From a virus: a DNA stretch of 43,544 nucleotides. The notes beneath the pieces were generated by a model. The model was not told the DNA's origin, did no database searches, and worked only from the letters and a program-made list of their open reading frames with translations. Where the stretch lies: the IMG/VR virus record IMGVR_UViG_3300046501_000208, positions 1-43,544 of that record. The stretch is one strand, 5' to 3'. Below are positions 12,867 to 20,391 of the stretch, in pieces (the first letter of the stretch is position 1; each line of letters opens with the position of its first letter). The translations under genes were made by a program, and so were the position numbers.

Positions 12867-13128
12867 TCTGGAATCCCGATTTACTGCCGACTGAATCAGC
12901 CAGCCTGTCGAACTCGGCGATCATTTTCTCGACGCTTAGCGCTGCTTTCTCGGCTTCGGCACGGGTGTTGTCGCTGACATTAGGGTCTGACTTGATGGCG
13001 TTTGTCAGCTCCATCAATGCCCTTGTCTGGTGCAACGAGACGGTGAGCAGGGTTCCAAAATTCCTGCTCACTATGTCGCCGAGCGCATCGCTACCACCCT
13101 TTCCCTTGCCTTCATCGTCCTGGCTCAT
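12859..13128 (-). CDS. Small helical protein of the cI operon (89 aa)
   Basis: An 89-residue protein starting MSQDDEGKGKGGSDALGDIV, with helical segments (TLLTVSLHQTRALMELTNAI, RAEAEKAALSVEKMIAEFDR). No family is recognised. Start 13128 has GGAGTGAG upstream and lies 12 nt after the cI stop. Co-transcription with cI and the membrane-anchored gene downstream makes it a candidate lysogenic-conversion gene. Confidence 0.65.
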   Translation of the reverse strand: MSQDDEGKGKGGSDALGDIVSRNFGTLLTVSLHQTRALMELTNAIKSDPNVSDNTRAEAEKAALSVEKMIAEFDRLADSVGSKSGFQNE

Positions 13129-13140
13129 AGCTCACTCCTT

Positions 13141-13794
13141 TTAGATTCTTCCGAGAACTTTACTTGGGCCGAGAATGGCGCCGACGTAATGAATGGTCTG
13201 AATTTGCGTCCACGGGATCGTCACGCGTTCGTAGGCCGAGTTGATCGACATCAGGCTCACGCCCTCATCGTTCTGAAACAGCAGCTCCTTGACCATGCTC
13301 TGCTCATCAACTGTCGTGACCATCACGTATTCGCCTGGCACGAGCCTGTGGTTTGGCTCGCACACAGCAACCCAGCCACTCCGGATCGCTGGTGCCATCG
13401 AGTCGCCGCGCAGCAGTAAAGCGTAAGCATCAGTGTCGCGGGACCAAGTCTCAACCCAGCCTCCAGCGTCCTCAAGGCCAACCCAATGGCCGTCCGGGCC
13501 CATCTGTGCAGTGCCCATGATGTCGATCCTTCGAGCGGCGGTAGTTATTGGAGGGCCAGGCTCGACGTTCCCTTCCAAAACTACACCCTGGCTGTCTCCG
13601 CCAAACATCAGCCATGTAGGTGACGTGCGCAGCACGCGGGCTATTTTCTCAATAGTTGGCTTGCGCGGACTTGAACTTTCTCCTGAGAGAATGCGGTTGA
13701 TGGTTGGCTGCGGCACCCCTGAGCGACGGCCCAGCTCGCTTTCGTTCAGATCATGCTCGACCATCTTGGCGCGCAACCTTGTCGCCACATCCAT
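13141..13794 (-). CDS. cI: CI-type prophage repressor (HTH plus S24 peptidase)
   Basis: A 217-residue repressor. The N-terminal XRE-type helix-turn-helix spans about residues 5-65 (LNESELGRRSGVPQPTINRI). A LexA/CI-like S24 domain follows (LLLRGDSMAPAIRSGWVAVC, catalytic Ser in GDSM, then a Lys in TVDEQSMVKELLF). RecA-stimulated self-cleavage would trigger induction. ATG 13794 begins at the natural HTH N-terminus; the frame stays open upstream through the operator region and is not used. It faces cro divergently and heads a three-gene transcript ending at 12455. Confidence 0.92.
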   Translation of the reverse strand: MDVATRLRAKMVEHDLNESELGRRSGVPQPTINRILSGESSSPRKPTIEKIARVLRTSPTWLMFGGDSQGVVLEGNVEPGPPITTAARRIDIMGTAQMGPDGHWVGLEDAGGWVETWSRDTDAYALLLRGDSMAPAIRSGWVAVCEPNHRLVPGEYVMVTTVDEQSMVKELLFQNDEGVSLMSINSAYERVTIPWTQIQTIHYVGAILGPSKVLGRI

Positions 13795-13803
13795 AAAACC
13801 ACC

Positions 13804-13878
13804 ATGCGTACACGTATAGCCGAGATTGTATTGCCTCGAGCTATCCGTTTTCGTATGATCTGTTATGCAAATACTCAT
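13804..13878. promoter_or_regulatory. OR operator-like repeats between cI and cro
   Basis: Three 14-bp copies: ATGCGTACACGTAT (13804-13817), ATCCGTTTTCGTAT (13843-13856) and ATGCAAATACTCAT (13865-13878). The second overlaps the PR -10 box. The shared pattern ATNC, variable centre, C..AT is roughly symmetric and recurs twice at PL. The number and placement mirror lambda operators. Confidence 0.55.
13831..13859 (+). promoter_or_regulatory. Candidate PR promoter
   Basis: TTGCCT (13831-13836) and TATGAT (13854-13859) are separated by 17 bp. The start site would be near 13866, about 25 nt before the cro ATG. The operator-like copy at 13843-13856 covers the spacer and -10, as expected for repressor control. 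Confidence 0.7.
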
Positions 13879-13890
13879 AGAGGTCGATCC

Positions 13891-14073
13891 ATGACAGTTC
13901 AAGAAATGTTGAATCGCCTTTTTCAGCTTGGACTGTCGCAGGCAGATATCGCTGAAAAATGTGACTCCACCCAGCCCACGATTTCCCGTGCGGCAAATGG
14001 CGCGCAGGTTCGATACGAGCTTGGAAAGGCGATCGAAGAGCTTTATCACGCCGCTACTACGCAGGCTGCGTGA
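13891..14073 (+). CDS. cro: Cro-like HTH regulator
   Basis: A 60-residue protein, little more than one helix-turn-helix: LFQLGLSQADIAEKCDSTQP, then TISRAANGAQVRYELGKAI. It is the first gene from PR, divergent from cI, the place and size of Cro. It should repress cI and early promoters through the shared operators. ATG 13891 has AGAGGT upstream. Confidence 0.85.
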   Translation: MTVQEMLNRLFQLGLSQADIAEKCDSTQPTISRAANGAQVRYELGKAIEELYHAATTQAA

Positions 14074-14151
14074 TAGCGAAGTTGGTTTGACAGAAACATT
14101 TTGCAACGCGTGATGGCGCGCAGCCACATAAACAAATTTGAGGTTTTAGGG

Positions 14152-14577
14152 ATGCAGGAATTTCTGAAGGCATGCCACGCGGTTGTTCACGACGCCGACA
14201 CTAAGAATCTCGCAACTCTCATGGGGATGCCCTCGATCAGCTTGCTCCAGCGCGCGAACGCTGAGTACGACAACGCTTGGTTCAACGTGAAGCACCTTTA
14301 CGCGCTGATGCTGCACACCGATGACATGCGCCCGCTTGAAGCATTGGCTGGCGAATTCGGCTACGTCGTCACGAAAACCGTTGCACCGGCTGCCATCGAT
14401 GTTCATCAGGCGCTCGGACGAGTCGCATTGGAATTCGCCGAGTTGACCGTCGAGACGCATAACGCCATGAGCGACGGTCGGGTGGATCAAGTCGAGCGCG
14501 CTCGAATCATGAAAGAGATCGCGCACGTCAAGGCAGCAATTGCCCAGTACGAAGCGTCGGTGAAGGTCGTCGCCTGA
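14152..14577 (+). CDS. CII-family regulator (CP76 type)
   Basis: A 141-residue protein resembling phage regulatory protein CII of the CP76 type: FLKACHAVVHDADTKNLATL, then NAEYDNAWFNVKHLYALMLH and a helical C-terminal half. It probably takes part in the lysis-lysogeny choice. ATG 14152 with GAGG upstream is preferred over the frame opening at 14101. It follows cro directly in the PR transcript. Confidence 0.75.
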   Translation: MQEFLKACHAVVHDADTKNLATLMGMPSISLLQRANAEYDNAWFNVKHLYALMLHTDDMRPLEALAGEFGYVVTKTVAPAAIDVHQALGRVALEFAELTVETHNAMSDGRVDQVERARIMKEIAHVKAAIAQYEASVKVVA

Positions 14578-14588
14578 ATCGCAGGCAA

Positions 14589-14620
14589 TAAAAAAGCCGG
14601 TGGCTAGACCGGCTTCTTCA
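14589..14620. terminator. Hairpin terminator after the CII-like gene
   Basis: AAGCCGG (14594-14600) pairs with CCGGCTT (14609-14615) over an 8-nt loop. The T-run is strong on the minus strand (six T) but weak on the plus strand (CTTCTTC). Forward it may act as a partial tR1-like attenuator between the regulators and the replication genes; leftward it would stop antisense transcripts. Confidence 0.5.
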
Positions 14621-14642
14621 ACAACACTTGTGAGGTCCGATT

Positions 14643-15383
14643 ATGCACACCACGACCACCCAGAGCAATAGCCCTCCTAATACGTCAGTTTTCATCGTTC
14701 AACCAGACCTGTCGCGTCAGGTGATGTCGTCGCGCGAGATCGCCGACCTGACAGGTAAGGCGCACAAGCACGTTCTCGTAGACATCCGCTCGATGCTGGC
14801 CGAGCTCGAAATTGACTCAGCCGAGTTTTCGGCCCAGTACAAGGACGGCACCGGCCGCAGCCTTCCATGCTTCAACCTTGATCGCGAACTGACCGACACG
14901 CTGTTGACCGGCTACAGCGCCAAGATGCGACTGGCTGTCGTGCGCCGCTGGCGAGAGCTGGAAGAGCAGGCCGCACCGCGCATCCCCGCGAACTACGCCG
15001 AGGCCCTGCAACTGGCCGCCGACCAAGCCCGAGAGAACAGCCGGTTGCTCGGCGTGATAGAGCTTCAGGCACCGAAGGTAGCCGCCATTAAGCGCCTGGC
15101 CGCCGCCGAGGGCGCGATCTGTATCACAGATGCCGCCAAACAGCTCGGCATGCCACCGCACAAGCTCTTCGACTGGATGGAGCAGAACCGCTGGATATTC
15201 CGTCGTGGCGGGTCTAAGCGCTGGATCGCGATGCAGCCTCGCATTCAGTCGGGCTATCTCAAACACAAGGTGACCGCGCTCAAGCCCGACATCGAAACCG
15301 GTATCGAGCGTGCTGCGATGCAGCCACTGGTAACTCCCAAGGGTCTGACCCGCCTTGCTGAAGTCTTCCAGGAGCGCGCGTGA
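14643..15383 (+). CDS. Rha-family/KilAC antirepressor-like protein
   Basis: A 246-residue two-domain protein. The N-terminal Rha-type domain spans about residues 20-105 (VMSSREIADLTGKAHKHVLV, FNLDRELTDTLLTGYSAKMR). The C-terminal KilAC-type antirepressor domain (about 120-220) includes ICITDAAKQLGMPPHKLFDW and WIFRRGGSKRW. Such proteins modulate phage regulation and can counter a repressor; the exact partner is unknown. ATG 14643 follows GAGGTC. It is the first gene of the replication block. Confidence 0.85.
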   Translation: MHTTTTQSNSPPNTSVFIVQPDLSRQVMSSREIADLTGKAHKHVLVDIRSMLAELEIDSAEFSAQYKDGTGRSLPCFNLDRELTDTLLTGYSAKMRLAVVRRWRELEEQAAPRIPANYAEALQLAADQARENSRLLGVIELQAPKVAAIKRLAAAEGAICITDAAKQLGMPPHKLFDWMEQNRWIFRRGGSKRWIAMQPRIQSGYLKHKVTALKPDIETGIERAAMQPLVTPKGLTRLAEVFQERA

Positions 15384-16126
15384 TGGCTGGCGATTGGATC
15401 AAGTTCGAACTCACCACCCTGGACAAGCCTGAGGTTTGCCAGATCGCAGACGCGGCGAATATCGACCCAGACGCAGCTGTTGGCAAGCTGATGCGCGTGT
15501 GGGGCTGGTTCGACCAACAGACGGAAAAAGGTAACGCTCCGAGCGTTAGTAAAAAGTTACTCGACCGCATGGTTGGCGTTACCGGTTTCTGCGATCACAT
15601 GAAATCGGTCGGTTGGATGGCAGAGGCTGATGGTGTGATAAGCCTGCCTCATTTCGAACGACACAACGGCAAGACCGCTAAAAACAGGCTTCTCACGGCC
15701 AAGCGCGTTGCTAATCACAAATCTGCTAACGCAAAAGGTAACGCTGCAACCGTTAGCGATGCGTTACCTAAAGAAGATGTAGAGAAGAATAAAGAACCTC
15801 TCTCTGCGCGTGATGCGAAAGATCCTCGCATGCCCAGCGAGATGACCCTCACATGGACGCCGGACCCAAAAATTCTGAAGACCTATGCGCTGCATCAGAG
15901 CGTAGCCATCGACCTGTTCACGGACAACGTCCTCAAGGCTTTCACCGGGCATTACGAACCAAAGGGGCAGGTCAACACCGAAGCCGAATGGGTGAGCATG
16001 CTAGTGAAGTGGGTCCGCAACGACCTGAACCGCGCTTCCAACGTCAAGCCATTCGCCCCCCGCCAGTCGACCCAAGATTTCAACGACGACGACACCGACT
16101 GGAATGATCTGGGGGTGAGCCAATGA
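15383..16126 (+). CDS. Replication initiation protein, O-like N-terminus with DnaT-like domain
   Basis: A 247-residue protein with an N-terminal winged-helix replication domain (MAGDWIKFELTTLDKPEVCQ, AVGKLMRVWGWFDQQ), a Lys/Asn-rich linker, and a DnaT-like ssDNA-binding domain at about 150-215 (LTWTPDPKILKTYALHQS, TEAEWVSMLVKWVRNDLNRA). It likely binds the phage origin and helps load helicase with the P-like protein. ATG 15383 (GGAG upstream) overlaps the previous stop as TGATG. An origin inside the gene, as in lambda O, is possible: GGTAACGCT and GTAACGCTG recur near 15530-15750. Confidence 0.85.
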   Translation: MAGDWIKFELTTLDKPEVCQIADAANIDPDAAVGKLMRVWGWFDQQTEKGNAPSVSKKLLDRMVGVTGFCDHMKSVGWMAEADGVISLPHFERHNGKTAKNRLLTAKRVANHKSANAKGNAATVSDALPKEDVEKNKEPLSARDAKDPRMPSEMTLTWTPDPKILKTYALHQSVAIDLFTDNVLKAFTGHYEPKGQVNTEAEWVSMLVKWVRNDLNRASNVKPFAPRQSTQDFNDDDTDWNDLGVSQ

Positions 16127-16815
16127 ACAGCGTTGCCACCGTTACCTCTGGGTTGTGGGCCAAGGTTCAGTCGGGCCAGTACATCGCGAAGGATGAGGCG
16201 CTTCCTGCAGACGTTCAGGCAGAGCTCAACCGGGAAACCGCCGTGGTGATCAACGGCCTATTCCGCCAGTTGCGAGCCATCTTCCCGGCGTGGAAGCAGG
16301 CTTGGCCGGACATGGCGTCGTACAAGGCCGCGAAGAAGGAGTGGCTGCAAGCGTTTCTCGAAGCGGGGCTGCGCAGCCTGGATCAGCTGAAGTTCGGCCT
16401 GATGGGCGCTCGCCAGTCCGGGAAGGACTTTATTCCTGCTCCTGGTGTTTTCATCGCCTGGTGCACGCCGACTGCTGAAATGCTTGGCCTGCCAACACTT
16501 GAGGCTGCCCATCGCGAGGCTTGCCGCAATGCCCATCCGTGCATGGCGGGGCAGGGGAAGTGGAGTCATGACGCTGTCTGGCACACCGCGAAAGAGTGCG
16601 GGTTCGAGAACCTCAACAAGCTTCAGGCGCCGCTCAGCCTAAAGCTGTTCGAGCGCAACTACGCGATCACAGTGCGCAGGCTGATTGAAGGCCTGCCGCT
16701 GAAGAAGATGCCCTTGGCTTTGCCTGATGAGGTTGCTGCCCGCCGCACACCGGAAGTTGGTAACAGCGCGCTGGCCAAGATTCGCGCCATGCGTGCGGGT
16801 GGCCGCCATGCGTAA
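16123..16815 (+). CDS. Replication protein P-like helicase loader
   Basis: A 230-residue protein of the lambda P family: VVINGLFRQLRAIFPAWKQA, KKEWLQAFLEAGLRSLDQLK and FIPAPGVFIAWCTP. In lambda, P captures host DnaB and delivers it to the O-bound origin. It overlaps the O-like gene by ATGA (16123-16126), the standard pairing. Confidence 0.9.
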   Translation: MNSVATVTSGLWAKVQSGQYIAKDEALPADVQAELNRETAVVINGLFRQLRAIFPAWKQAWPDMASYKAAKKEWLQAFLEAGLRSLDQLKFGLMGARQSGKDFIPAPGVFIAWCTPTAEMLGLPTLEAAHREACRNAHPCMAGQGKWSHDAVWHTAKECGFENLNKLQAPLSLKLFERNYAITVRRLIEGLPLKKMPLALPDEVAARRTPEVGNSALAKIRAMRAGGRHA

Positions 16816-17008
16816 CCCGATGCTGGAGCCACCAGCCGTCAGCACCTACCAGTTCGCCGTGTACAGCGGTGCATACAAGTACGACCTCACCTCACAGCCT
16901 GAGCAACCCCGAGCGCTCTTCGCCGACCGCGCGATGGCAACCAACTATGCCGCAAGCCTCTGGCCGAACACATTCGAAATCGTAGACCTCTGGGAGCCTT
17001 ACCCATGA
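16808..17008 (+). CDS. Hypothetical phage protein (66 aa)
   Basis: A 66-residue protein starting MRNPMLEPPAVSTYQFAVYS with many aromatic residues and an acidic C-terminus (FEIVDLWEPYP). No family is recognised. ATG 16808 overlaps the end of the P-like gene by 8 nt; its own stop overlaps the next small gene as ATGA. Confidence 0.6.
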   Translation: MRNPMLEPPAVSTYQFAVYSGAYKYDLTSQPEQPRALFADRAMATNYAASLWPNTFEIVDLWEPYP

Positions 17009-17118
17009 AGACCCTGCTTGCGCTGATCGTCGTTGCCCGTTGCACCTGCTCGCTGATGCAGTGCGCGTATTCCAACCAGGTGGCCCCTGTTGAATATCAG
17101 TTCGGGGGCGGCCTGTGA
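17005..17118 (+). CDS. Very small hydrophobic/Cys-rich protein (37 aa)
   Basis: A 37-residue frame with a signal-like N-terminus (MKTLLALIVVARCTCSLMQC) and a short polar tail. ATGA overlap with the gene before and GTGA overlap with the VRR-NUC gene after argue that it is translated. It could be a small membrane or exported peptide; the function is unknown. Confidence 0.5.
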   Translation: MKTLLALIVVARCTCSLMQCAYSNQVAPVEYQFGGGL

Positions 17119-17543
17119 TTGCGGCGCAACCGAAGTTGTTCAAGAAGCGCACCCGGGCCAAGCCGGTCGACCGCGAGGGCATGGAGCAGGCTGCACTGTT
17201 GCGGGAGCTGAAGCTGCGCCTGCCAGCCGTCGAAGCGCTGATCTACCACGTTCCCAATGGTGGCCAGCGGCACAAGCTGGTGGCGATCAAGCTGAAAGAG
17301 CAGGGCGTGAAAGCGGGCGTTCCTGATCTGGTGCTGCCCATGGCCCGCGGCGGCTATTTCGGCCTGTATCTGGAATTCAAGGCCACGGTGCCGAACGACG
17401 CTGCCGTCTCGGCCAGCCAGCACGCATGGATTCGCCAGCTCAACGAGCAGGGTTATCTCGCGATCGTGTGCCGCGGCCACTTCGATGCCATGGAGCAGAT
17501 CCGCGCGTACCTTCTGCTCCCTCCTACAGTGGTGGCTGCATGA
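17115..17543 (+). CDS. VRR-NUC domain nuclease
   Basis: A 142-residue protein with the VRR-NUC restriction-fold layout: EGMEQAALLRELKLRLPAVE (conserved early Glu), then KAGVPDLVLPMARGGYFGLY and LEFKAT (PD-(D/E)xK core), followed by AWIRQLNEQGYLAIVCRG. It resembles structure-specific nucleases thought to resolve branched DNA, filling the NinG/RusA niche. GTG 17115 overlaps the preceding stop; the stop overlaps the recombinase start as ATGA. Confidence 0.85.
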   Translation: MIAAQPKLFKKRTRAKPVDREGMEQAALLRELKLRLPAVEALIYHVPNGGQRHKLVAIKLKEQGVKAGVPDLVLPMARGGYFGLYLEFKATVPNDAAVSASQHAWIRQLNEQGYLAIVCRGHFDAMEQIRAYLLLPPTVVAA

Positions 17544-18826
17544 CGACGGCAGCCGTGAAAATCACCGAGGCCGAGATCAAGCGCCAGGCCGCCGGCGAAG
17601 TCCGAGACCTGCGTGATTATGAGCACCGCGGGCTGTACCTGCGCTTCGCCAAAGCGCGTACCCGGGCGTCTTGGTTTCTGGTTGTACGGGGCGAGTGGAA
17701 TCGGATCGGCAGCTATCCGGACTTGTCCGTGAAACAGGTCGTCGCGGCGCTCCCTGACATCCGTCTGCGCTTGGACGCAGGTGCGAGCACGAACCTGTCC
17801 AAATGGCTGACCGCTGGCGAGCTGCTGGAGTGGTACGGCGAGCGGATGGCGCGTGATCGCAGCCTTTCCGATAAGCGTAAGGACACCGCCGCATCCGCGA
17901 TCAAGTGCCACCTGATCCCGCGCCTTGGCGCTGCACCGTTGGCCGATATCGACAAGGCATTCCTTGATCGTGAGCTGATGTGGCCGCTGCAAGAGACGCT
18001 GTCCATTGATTACGTACGGCTGGTCTTCCAGCTGCTGGCGCTGGCCTTCCGGCAGGCCCACAAGCTCGGGCTGATCGTGAGCAATCCGCTGTCCGCGATC
18101 AAGTTCAGCGACTTCTCGAAAGCCAAGGTCACCGTCAAGCCGTCGCGGTTGCGGGGCGTACACATCGAGGAGCTGCTGAGCCTGCTGCTGCGTGACATGT
18201 TCCCCTTGATGAATGACGCCATGCTGGCGCTGATGATGCTCTGCCATGGCACCCGGATCGGCGAAACCCGTCAGGTGCGCTGGGACCACGTCAGCTTGGC
18301 GGAACGGGTGTGGTTCCTCCCGGCAGCAGACACGAAGACCCGCGTCGAGCATTACCTGCCACTGACCGATCAGGTCCGGCACCTGCTGATGCGTTACCGC
18401 GAAGTGCAGATGGCTCGCGGGTATCACGGGCCATTCCTGTTCCCTGGGCGTCGAGGCAAGTCGCTGAGCGAGAGCCAGGCCAGTGCCGTGTTCACCAGGC
18501 TGGGGAAGGGCGAGTGGACCAGTCACGATCTGCGCAAGCTCGCCCGAACCGGCTGGGCAGATATCGGCATTGACCATCTGATCGGCGAGCTGCTGATCAA
18601 CCACGCCATGGGCCACAACGTGAAGGTGTACATCCAGTCGGACGTCATGGCCCGCAAGCGTGACGCGCTGGAGAAGTGGCACGGGTATCTAGACGGCAAG
18701 GGCCTAAGCATCATTCTTGGATTGACCGGCTTTAGATCTGGGGATTCCGATAAACCGCTACAGGCCACGGCGCATAAGGGCTGCGACCCCATTCACGAAT
18801 CAACCATAGGCGAGGTTTCAAAATGA
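17540..18826 (+). CDS. Second tyrosine recombinase, in the replication region
   Basis: A 428-residue P4-integrase-like recombinase distinct from the attL int gene. The N-terminal part resembles the P4-type arm-binding domain (YEHRGLYLRFAKARTRASWF). The catalytic set appears intact: R239 (HGTRIGETRQ), K266 (ADTKTRVE), H329 and R332 (SHDLRKLART), H355 (LLINHAMGHN) and Y364 (VYIQSD). It is locked in the early operon by ATGA overlaps on both sides rather than next to an att site, which suggests a role in replication or resolution, not integration. This is inference; no matching att site was found. Confidence 0.85.
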   Translation: MTTAAVKITEAEIKRQAAGEVRDLRDYEHRGLYLRFAKARTRASWFLVVRGEWNRIGSYPDLSVKQVVAALPDIRLRLDAGASTNLSKWLTAGELLEWYGERMARDRSLSDKRKDTAASAIKCHLIPRLGAAPLADIDKAFLDRELMWPLQETLSIDYVRLVFQLLALAFRQAHKLGLIVSNPLSAIKFSDFSKAKVTVKPSRLRGVHIEELLSLLLRDMFPLMNDAMLALMMLCHGTRIGETRQVRWDHVSLAERVWFLPAADTKTRVEHYLPLTDQVRHLLMRYREVQMARGYHGPFLFPGRRGKSLSESQASAVFTRLGKGEWTSHDLRKLARTGWADIGIDHLIGELLINHAMGHNVKVYIQSDVMARKRDALEKWHGYLDGKGLSIILGLTGFRSGDSDKPLQATAHKGCDPIHESTIGEVSK

Positions 18827-19035
18827 GAAATTACCACGCTGTTGCCTGCTTGGCCTGCTCCGCAATCGGAGATGTTGGAGGCAATTCGGCCAGCTTCAAA
18901 AACTCATTCACCGAGCTGAAGGTTTGTGGTCGCTGCGGGAGTCGGTCCGGATGGCGCGACACCGTCGTGGTTTGGGTGCCCGCTTGGAAGTGGCTCAACC
19001 CTCTGACCTGGGGACGCGGCGAGTGGATCGAGTGA
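18823..19035 (+). CDS. Small zinc-ribbon-like protein (70 aa)
   Basis: A 70-residue protein with two Cys pairs (ACLACSAIG and VCGRCGSRSG), the layout of a zinc ribbon, then a Trp-rich tail (WVPAWKWLNPLTWGRGEWIE). Starts at ATG 18823 overlapping the recombinase stop; its own stop overlaps the next gene. The function is unknown; it lies in the nin-like region. Confidence 0.65.
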   Translation: MRNYHAVACLACSAIGDVGGNSASFKNSFTELKVCGRCGSRSGWRDTVVVWVPAWKWLNPLTWGRGEWIE

Positions 19036-19355
19036 ACGGTATGAAGAAGAACCATGGTCCTGCCTTCCGCAAGGAGCTGAAGCCGCTGATGGAGTGCGCT
19101 GTTTGCCGTGGAACTGGCGTCACCAGTGGTGTATTTCACCAGCTTGATTGCACCAACTGCCATGGGTCCGGTTGGGTCTGCCAAGCGACTGGCGATGCCT
19201 TGCCCCTCGAAGACCTGGTGCCACAGCTGAACATGAAGCTGCGCAACATGGCCGCCGAATTGAACCGTGCTCGCCATGCCCAAGGCGGCGCGCACGAGCA
19301 GTACGAACAGAACAACCGCCGGGGCGCCGGTGGCACGAATTGGACGGGGGATTGA
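19032..19355 (+). CDS. DnaJ-type Cys-rich zinc-binding protein
   Basis: About 107 residues. Two CxxCxGxG repeats (CAVCRGTG and CTNCHGSG) match the DnaJ cysteine-rich domain; there is no J domain. The C-terminal half is helical (LNMKLRNMAAELNRARHAQG). GTG 19032 overlaps the previous stop as GTGA; ATG 19041, three codons in, is an alternative. Similar small proteins occur next to the Q position in lambdoid phages, with unknown role. Confidence 0.65.
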   Translation: MNGMKKNHGPAFRKELKPLMECAVCRGTGVTSGVFHQLDCTNCHGSGWVCQATGDALPLEDLVPQLNMKLRNMAAELNRARHAQGGAHEQYEQNNRRGAGGTNWTGD

Positions 19356-19358
19356 TCG

Positions 19359-19922
19359 ATGGGCATCTATAAAGACGTGATGGGGACTTTGGTCCGGGTG
19401 CTGGCCGCTGACAACATCGATAACAGCACGAAACAGTCATGGCAAAAGCTGATCGACGCCGACGCGCGCCAAGGCGGTACCGGGAGCACCATTTCGGTCC
19501 GCGACAAGTTCGACTATGACTGCTGCCTGTATGCGTTGCTGCATCGCGAGCTGGATCAAGCTCACTGGGATGTTCTGGTGGCCAGGTACTCGACGCACAA
19601 GGCCAACAAAGTCGCTTCAATCGGCAGGCTCGTGTCGCGCATGAGCTCGCCTGCGCCCCAGTTGTTCATCTATAAGGCGCTCACGGCTTGGGCTATCCCA
19701 AAGCTCAAAGGCGTGCAGACCGGTAAGCGCTCCACCGACATGATCGTGCTGCCCACCGAGTTCTACGACATGAACACCTGGGATCCGGCTGGTTCGCCTG
19801 AACGGACTCGTCGCAACTGGCGCACCGGCATTCATAAGCGCTTGGAAGCGCTAGAGGAAGCTGCCGTCATCCATGCCACAGAGATATTCGACGCGGAACA
19901 AATATTCGTGGACGCCGCTTGA
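19359..19922 (+). CDS. Q-position protein, candidate late antiterminator
   Basis: A 187-residue, mostly helical, basic protein (ISVRDKFDYDCCLYALLHRE, YSTHKANKVASIGRLVSRMS, PERTRRNWRTGIHKRLEALE). It shows no recognisable Q signature to me. The position is right: last early gene, followed by an 80-bp gap and a strong terminator (20006), then holin. That is the lambda Q-PR'-tR'-lysis order. The call therefore rests mainly on context. ATG 19359. Confidence 0.5.
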   Translation: MGIYKDVMGTLVRVLAADNIDNSTKQSWQKLIDADARQGGTGSTISVRDKFDYDCCLYALLHRELDQAHWDVLVARYSTHKANKVASIGRLVSRMSSPAPQLFIYKALTAWAIPKLKGVQTGKRSTDMIVLPTEFYDMNTWDPAGSPERTRRNWRTGIHKRLEALEEAAVIHATEIFDAEQIFVDAA

Positions 19923-20005
19923 CCGTGATGGCCGTTTGGCCGTAAATTTCACCCATCATGTCGATCTTGCGTGCGGTGATACGCGACGACAAACAGAACA
20001 TACGA

Positions 20006-20032
20006 AACCCGGCCCTCGCGCCGGGTTTTTTC
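20006..20032 (+). terminator. tR'-like terminator before the lysis genes
   Basis: AACCCGGC (20006-20013) pairs with GCCGGGTT (20020-20027) over a 6-nt loop, followed by a T-run. Placed between the Q-position gene and holin, it would hold late transcription until an antiterminator is made. No clear late promoter was identified in 19923-20005. Confidence 0.75.
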
Positions 20033-20064
20033 GTTTCCAGCTCCCGTAAAGGGAGGACATTCGG

Positions 20065-20391
20065 ATGCCGACGATGCCCGAAAAGACGCCTGAATTCTGG
20101 GCAGCACTCTGGCTGGCCTTGAGCAATCCACTATGGCAGGGCGCGATCATGGCCTTCGCAATCTCCCTTCTTCGCATCATCTGGGACGCCAAGGAAATCA
20201 GCGTTCGCCGCACCTTGGCTGAATCATTGATCTGTGGCGGCCTGAGCCTATCGGCCAGCACGCTGATTGACTGGATGGGTTGGCCGCCGAGCCTGTCTGT
20301 TGCAGCTGGAGGCACCATTGGTTTCATCGGAGTCACAGCAATCCGTGAGCTGATTATCAGGTTCCTCGGTCGCAAGGCGGATTCGATATGA
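20065..20391 (+). CDS. Holin (phage lambda family-like)
   Basis: A 108-residue protein with three hydrophobic segments: about 22-40 (NPLWQGAIMAFAISLLRII), 55-73 (LICGGLSLSASTLIDWMGW) and 77-98 (LSVAAGGTIGFIGVTAIREL). Size and topology fit a holin that permeabilises the inner membrane. It is the first late gene after the tR'-like terminator and is followed by spanins. ATG 20065 has GGGAGG upstream. Confidence 0.8.
   Translation: MPTMPEKTPEFWAALWLALSNPLWQGAIMAFAISLLRIIWDAKEISVRRTLAESLICGGLSLSASTLIDWMGWPPSLSVAAGGTIGFIGVTAIRELIIRFLGRKADSI

Noticed and set aside
17453-18682. Long 409-codon minus-strand frame
   Set aside because: It mirrors the second tyrosine recombinase, whose catalytic residues and coupled overlaps show the plus strand is coding.
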